DNA of 8,299 nucleotides, taken from assembly GCA_023246535.1 (NCBI GenBank), contig JAHFIF010000053.1, forward strand, positions 1 through 8,299, written 5' to 3'. The notes under the pieces are model-generated. The model was not told where the DNA came from and made no database searches. It saw only the letters and a list, made by a program, of their open reading frames with translations. A program made the translations under genes and the position numbers. How positions within the stretch are numbered: the first letter of the stretch is position 1; each line of letters starts with the position of its first letter. Of the stretch, positions 7,101-8,299 are shown in pieces. Source of the stretch: a bacterium. GTDB lineage: Bacteria > Patescibacteriota > Patescibacteriia > CAIQCM01.

Positions 7101-8299
7101 TCGCAGCTGACGCAAGGGATTGAGAACGAGGCCAAAAAATTCAAATTGCTCGGGTTGGCGGAGCGTGAACCGGCGATATACAAGGTCGAGCGGCTTTCAT
7201 CAACAACAGGAACGCCGACGTGCTGGCTGTTGATCGCCGAAGTATCAACCGTGCCCAATACTCCGCGCGAAATATCGTAAACGTAAACGGTTGCGCCGGT
7301 AAAATATATCTTCCCCTCGCTCAGGGAAGCGTACATGCCCGACGTATACCAGCCAATGGTTCGCCCGGGATCCAGATCCGTCGCCAAACCGGTGGTTGGG
7401 TCGAATCGGCCAAAGTGATTATAGTCGCAGAGATAAATTTTACCGTCAAAACGGCTATAAATGAACGTGCTGCCGCTGCGGCCCGGCCACAACGTCTCAA
7501 TGCCGGAGGATATTTCCAAGTTTTGCGATGATTCCGTGGTCGGGTTGTAAACGACGAAACTGTTATCTTTGAAAAAATAGACATTCCCGTTTGAGTCATC
7601 AACGATCATGGGCGCGCCGCCGTCATTGCCATAATTGAATTGATCAAGGTTGGCTTTCGCGGTTATGTCGGTATAGGCGTGGGTAACCGTATTATAAACG
7701 CCCAATTGACCCCAAGCGTTTTGGTAGATGAGGTGGCGAACCGGGTCGGCGGCGAGATGCGAGCAATTGATGCCGCGACCGCTGATCTCGGTCGCCTGAT
7801 CGGTTGCCGTATCAAGCGCCACAAAAGTTCCGCAGCCAAAAGCAAAATAAATTTTACCGTTGTCATACGCCAATCCATACATGCCATTTTCATCCCAACC
7901 CGGGATGGCCGATAGGCCGGAGGAGGCGGTAATATCGACCGGATTTTGCGTGACGCGATTAATATTATAAATATGGCCCAATTCAACGTAGTAAAGCTTA
8001 TTATTCACCGTATCAACGACAAAATCTCGCCCATAATAAGCTTCGCCGGCAGGCGCCATGCCGGCATCAACGAATCTTGAGGTCAGATCGGTGTGCGTGT
8101 AATCCGGCCGCACAAGCTGTCCTGTTACACCCCACGCGGCGGTCGTCTTGGCGCCGTCGCGATAGGCCATGCCTGTAAACGTTTCCGTAAAAGAACTTTG
8201 CGATGGCGTAAGCGCCATCGAGCCGTTTCCGACGGTGAGGGAATTCTTTGCGGAATATTTATTCCAACCGGAAAGGTTGTCAGGCGCAACGACGGGCGA
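1082..8299 (-). CDS. Giant multidomain surface protein: two beta-propeller modules, Ig-like domains and eight FN3-like repeats (N-terminus missing)
   Basis: Probably an extracellular adhesin- or scaffold-like protein; no catalytic motif is visible. The frame has no stop from 8299 to the TAA at 1084-1082, giving 2405 codons. The ATG at 8218 is only the first in-window Met: the 27 codons before it are also protein-like (for example GWNKYSAKNSLTVGNGS), so the true start lies beyond the right edge. Numbering from Met 8218, I see: propeller 1 at 60-366; sandwich at 372-451; propeller 2 at 570-896; sandwich at 898-978; a CTKSGTTVTC hairpin at 988-997; an Ig-like domain at 1041-1168; a beta-sandwich shared with the downstream gene at 1174-1383; a spacer to about 1463; FN3-like repeats at 1464-1979 (five) and 2059-2352 (three); and a Pro/Thr linker plus helix at 1983-2058. 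The last 24 residues look amphipathic. No LPXTG-like signal or C-terminal membrane helix is seen. All eight Cys lie before residue 998. A terminator follows the stop. The reading frame is certain; the function is not. Confidence 0.95.
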   Translation of the reverse strand, partial: SPVVAPDNLSGWNKYSAKNSLTVGNGSMALTPSQSSFTETFTGMAYRDGAKTTAAWGVTGQLVRPDYTHTDLTSRFVDAGMAPAGEAYYGRDFVVDTVNNKLYYVELGHIYNINRVTQNPVDITASSGLSAIPGWDENGMYGLAYDNGKIYFAFGCGTFVALDTATDQATEISGRGINCSHLAADPVRHLIYQNAWGQLGVYNTVTHAYTDITAKANLDQFNYGNDGGAPMIVDDSNGNVYFFKDNSFVVYNPTTESSQNLEISSGIETLWPGRSGSTFIYSRFDGKIYLCDYNHFGRFDPTTGLATDLDPGRTIGWYTSGMYASLSEGKIYFTGATVYVYDISRGVLGTVDTSAINSQHVGVPVVDESRSTLYIAGSRSANPSNLNFLASFSIPCVSCDAVSGALSATTQKIFSATLTKNDTPGTGTAAYQLTSDGGAHWETVTPGSLHTFSATGSDLRFKITLTGNATVQDVSITYVYYSVAGELVSSKFDGEDPTTVVNRLTWNENSSLPSGTSVVASIKTAPTAAGLNSAPWINLQNGKPASERASVSESFDSTANRDAGNTTAQWDGAGRLAKTGFVSGGLVAALTTAGAPNGVTISALAVDNINGVVYIGYDHGAQQLFSYDISSNTARDLTDDSGFSGFYNINYGVNEMVFIDGKLYFAFHFNELAVYDPTAGVSGTTENISGLMPFSVGITMAPDPANHKIYISSPSGGGVALFVCITYPSISIVDLTPGSGLGSLGSPWNENAVRSSVDPNSGEVFLVSYINYVDPRLAIYDPYTGLAHDITASSHLQEAWTGGAIAASLFGGDGKFYMGSRDADLYSYDSASGQIQYLAGGYALVNGAAALGPDNHNLFFNTDGSHLGEMGWVSGYDVDSHSADIALAVQFVGSYITALAASSYDHKVYIGTGNGELGSFVDYDDFVAVSSALDSTSQNILSATLTKNDSPGTGSVAYQLSNNGGSTWESVVPGALHVFSSSGSDLRFKISLTGDATVEDISIEYFSAIAGSDNCTKSGTTVTCGASTIPASFQDGANDRFFQYKITLVSDGVATPTVTSAAIQFVVNAAPEVRNVTAVQNANGTVTINYQVRDVDTAGGSSGNIGYITPSFEYWNGTAYVTVSALAAGDTSRKIVDMDGTTWNAYSATWTPTTDYPGHFMNGTAKIRVTANDGEGANPTGSAESTAFSLDTKAPSQSASGPVAIEAGPWGGPISSTTTNSTAITTSGSSYILVGITANGTNSPTDEAVVSVSGGGLTFAKLAGGAIPTDTATTSEFWGAYSAGALNDATITATLNNPANFAFSVLSLSGVKQGDPLGATLGPVKVGGNLVANFSNTREGSMLFATAFSSPYAGGVSAGAGTTVYANQNGATQHLRSSAAVSGGAQTISSTGWGSSNAEYVGIEILPSEGSFLVDASGLTPVIKLSIVDDSPLTMKVGINDATLAAATPEAFATTKTLPSLAEGNTVYGQVSDAFSNRTSIMAAPVPVTPTSVIIQDISNVVATPNTFRMFVAWKATTGAFASYRVHRSATEANPETWGTVATINSQSTNYFVDNDVNQGDSLYYYITAVDPSGNVSFRSSVVHGTANGTQDAGEGGGGTTVAPVISNVASGTPRSTSATITWDTDVLSASTVDYSTTPSTFTSTASVDSLVDNASGVGQHRVTLTGLTPATAYYFRVTSTDVNGHATADANGGTGYQFTTAQGPMITNVVLSRIMNTSARIAWNTNIAATTEVAYSTHADLSAKTTVTDPGAPGTTHILDLTGLNPGTKYYLQVRSVDGSSNETIDDNAGAYYTLTTANDLTPPVISAVATALVADTSAVITWQTDEPATSQVNYGASTAYGSQTALDQTLTTVHSVTLSGLTAKTAYLFDVVSADAYGNSATDDNAAAGYAFTTTASPGATVGGYRPSTADTTPPVILNLKANSIGKTNATIEWTTDEPATSLVKYGPTIAYGTLGGSIDEHITTHKVFLNDLKPGTIYHFIAVSADTAGNQAASTNREFATLNEDGTTVPIPPQPNETTPPVTPPANTNTPETPATPPVPEVDKKLRIMSAFDDMLKSPDLSLIPEDYFTATVNEIIDRVIHAPSIVGLAPKVDVTGTTATISWTTDKKANGVVAFVDEPGYKAGAPEPYGLFATDANSSTTLHSVMIDKLQPATTYHFQVRSKGLIGSEARSNDATFTTASELPQITDLKISTISDTSAALSWKTNIPTKTDIEYRNTVTNAALTQGDPAILRDHAFKLEKLISGVPYSLVITATDEAGNKTLSKPINLLTSKDNKSPEISKVSSSSTLYPGKDTRVQTIVSWNTDEPATSHVWFQEGLAKDAAQVEVPEDSTLVTAHTVVITKFRPATVYKFHVESSDASSNKAKSNDFLILTPQQKASILDVIIGNFEQVFGWTKKIGG
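1163..3829 (-). repeat. Array of eight FN3-like repeats
   Basis: Approximate repeats on the minus strand: 3829-3539, 3493-3194, 3190-2903, 2893-2606, 2557-2282, then after an interruption 2044-1748, 1741-1472 and 1459-1163. Each has an S-x-x-x-hydrophobic-x-W strand (for example ATITWDTD, AVITWQTDEPATS, ATIEWTTDEPATS), then V-x-Y-G/S, a T-x-H-x-V strand, L-x-P-x-T-x-Y and F-x-V-x-S-x-D-x-x-G-N. This is the fibronectin type III / purple acid phosphatase N-domain-like pattern. Repeat 1 (FVAWKATTGAFASYRVHRS) is a more classical FN3. Repeats 4 and 5 are the closest to each other. Repeats 6-8 are shorter on glycine and richer in Lys. The array probably acts as a stalk. Confidence 0.85.
2045..2272 (-). 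other. Pro/Thr-rich linker and helical insert inside the FN3 array
   Basis: Residues 1983-2021 are dominated by Pro, Thr, Asn and Glu (PPQPNETTPPVTPP, then TPETPATPPVPEVDKK). Residues 2022-2058 switch to a likely helical stretch (IMSAFDDMLKSPDLS, NEIIDRVIHAP). It separates FN3 repeats 1-5 from 6-8. The Pro/Thr part resembles flexible hinges or wall-spanning linkers; the helical part is unlike anything else in the protein. Confidence 0.75.
4070..4699 (-). other. Beta-sandwich domain shared with the downstream gene (copy in giant protein)
   Basis: Residues 1174-1383 run from GPVAIEAGPW to YVGIEILPSEG. Landmarks in order are SSYILVGIT, VSGGGLTFAKL, EFWGAYS, DATITATL, FSVLSLSGV, GNLVANF, GSMLFATAF and SSAAVSGGAQTIS. 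The order, an exported S-x-x-L-L-V strand, a G-L/Q-x-L turn, an E-x-W strand and a late G-S-hydrophobic strand, resembles a widespread uncharacterised extracellular beta-sandwich that I know from memory in many environmental bacteria. Its role is unknown. The same domain opens the downstream protein (632-1). Confidence 0.75.
4715..5098 (-). other. Ig-like domain between the propellers and the shared sandwich
   Basis: Residues 1041-1168 begin NAAPEVRNVTAVQN and contain VTINYQVRDVD, SFEYWNGTAYV, KIRVTANDGEG and a closing FSLDTKAP. This alternation of strands and D-G/N-G turns is typical of bacterial extracellular Ig-like or cadherin-like modules; the D-T-K-A-P end is a common boundary motif in such proteins. 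The Asp-rich turns (RDVD, NDGEG) might bind calcium, but the classical set is incomplete. Confidence 0.6.
5531..6511 (-). other. Beta-propeller domain 2
   Basis: Residues 570-896 form the second set of seven repeats, with cores LAVDNINGVVYIGY, VFIDGKLYFAF, MAPDPANHKIYIS, SSVDPNSGEVFLV, SLFGGDGKFYMGS, ALGPDNHNLFFN and AASSYDHKVYIGTG, several ending in D-L-T or D-I-T. It is the counterpart of the first propeller but with different insertion lengths, so the two may have distinct ligands (inference). Confidence 0.7.
7121..8041 (-). other. Beta-propeller domain 1
   Basis: Residues 60-366 from Met 8218 contain seven repeats of about 35-50 residues. Recognisable cores are FVVDTVNNKLYYVE, GLAYDNGKIYFAF, LAADPVRHLIYQN, MIVDDSNGNVYFF, SGSTFIYSRFDGKIYL, SLSEGKIYFTG and PVVDESRSTLYIAG, several followed by a Y-N/D-x-x-T turn and a D-I-T or D-L end. 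Such propellers usually bind ligands or other proteins. No ligand can be read from the sequence. Confidence 0.7.

Larger units (their letters stand above)
5285..8194 (-). repeat. Tandem duplicated propeller-plus-sandwich module (two diverged copies)
   Basis: Copy 1 covers 8194-6866 and copy 2 covers 6652-5285. Each opens with a T/S-E-T/S-F...R-D...T-T-A-x-W...G-x-L motif (TETFTGMAYRDG versus SESFDSTANRDA). Each then has seven repeats of the form hydrophobic-D-x-x-N-x-x-x-Y-hydrophobic ... Y-D-x-x-T/S-G, and ends in an ~80-residue sandwich (SATLTKNDTPGTG versus SATLTKNDSPGTG, SGSDLRFK in both or nearly so). They are separated by about 70 residues holding NRLTWNENSSLPSGTSVVAS. Similarity is clear in protein but much weaker in DNA, so the duplication is old. 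The seven-repeat count suggests two seven-bladed propellers by analogy with NHL/Kelch/YVTN-type folds; the exact family is not assigned. Confidence 0.8.

Noticed and set aside
1..8299. A multi-gene defence, secretion or biosynthetic system
   Set aside because: Only two co-oriented structural surface-protein genes are present. No nuclease, ATPase, transferase, phage or regulatory gene is visible on either strand.

Overview
The window holds parts of two large, secreted or surface-exposed, multidomain proteins, both encoded on the minus strand and both cut by a window edge. I see no convincing plus-strand gene, RNA gene, mobile element or CRISPR array. The domain style points to a Patescibacteria (CPR/Parcubacteria-like) genome: FN3-type repeats with W-T-D/N and Y-x-F-x-V-x-S-x-D-x-x-G-N signatures, a DWSGG motif just after an N-terminal membrane segment, and Y-R-D/N-R-D...T-T-A-x-W modules. 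This placement rests on remembered protein style only; no phylogenetic marker is present.

Layout in the direction of transcription (right to left). (1) 8299-1082 is one uninterrupted reading frame of 2405 codons plus stop, open through the right edge, so the real N-terminus lies outside. The protein runs: an N-terminal stretch; a seven-repeat beta-propeller and a small beta-sandwich; a second, diverged copy of that propeller-plus-sandwich module; a Cys-paired hairpin region; an Ig-like domain; a roughly 210-residue beta-sandwich; eight FN3-like repeats, interrupted after the fifth by a Pro/Thr-rich linker and a helical stretch; and a short C-terminal tail with no recognised sorting signal. 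(2) 1081-918 is intergenic. It carries a long hairpin with a T-run (intrinsic terminator), a small inverted repeat and a candidate extended -10 element. (3) 917-1 is the first 305 codons of a second gene: a very basic N-terminus, one membrane segment, DWSGG, then a copy of the same 210-residue beta-sandwich found in the middle of gene 1. The window cuts it as that domain ends.

The two genes look like neighbouring paralogous surface or adhesin-like proteins built from a shared domain kit and transcribed separately. No catalytic domain can be seen, so their ligand and role cannot be assigned. There is no sign of a multi-gene defence, biosynthetic or mobile system here. The main points of interest are domain architecture, tandem duplication and the shared module.
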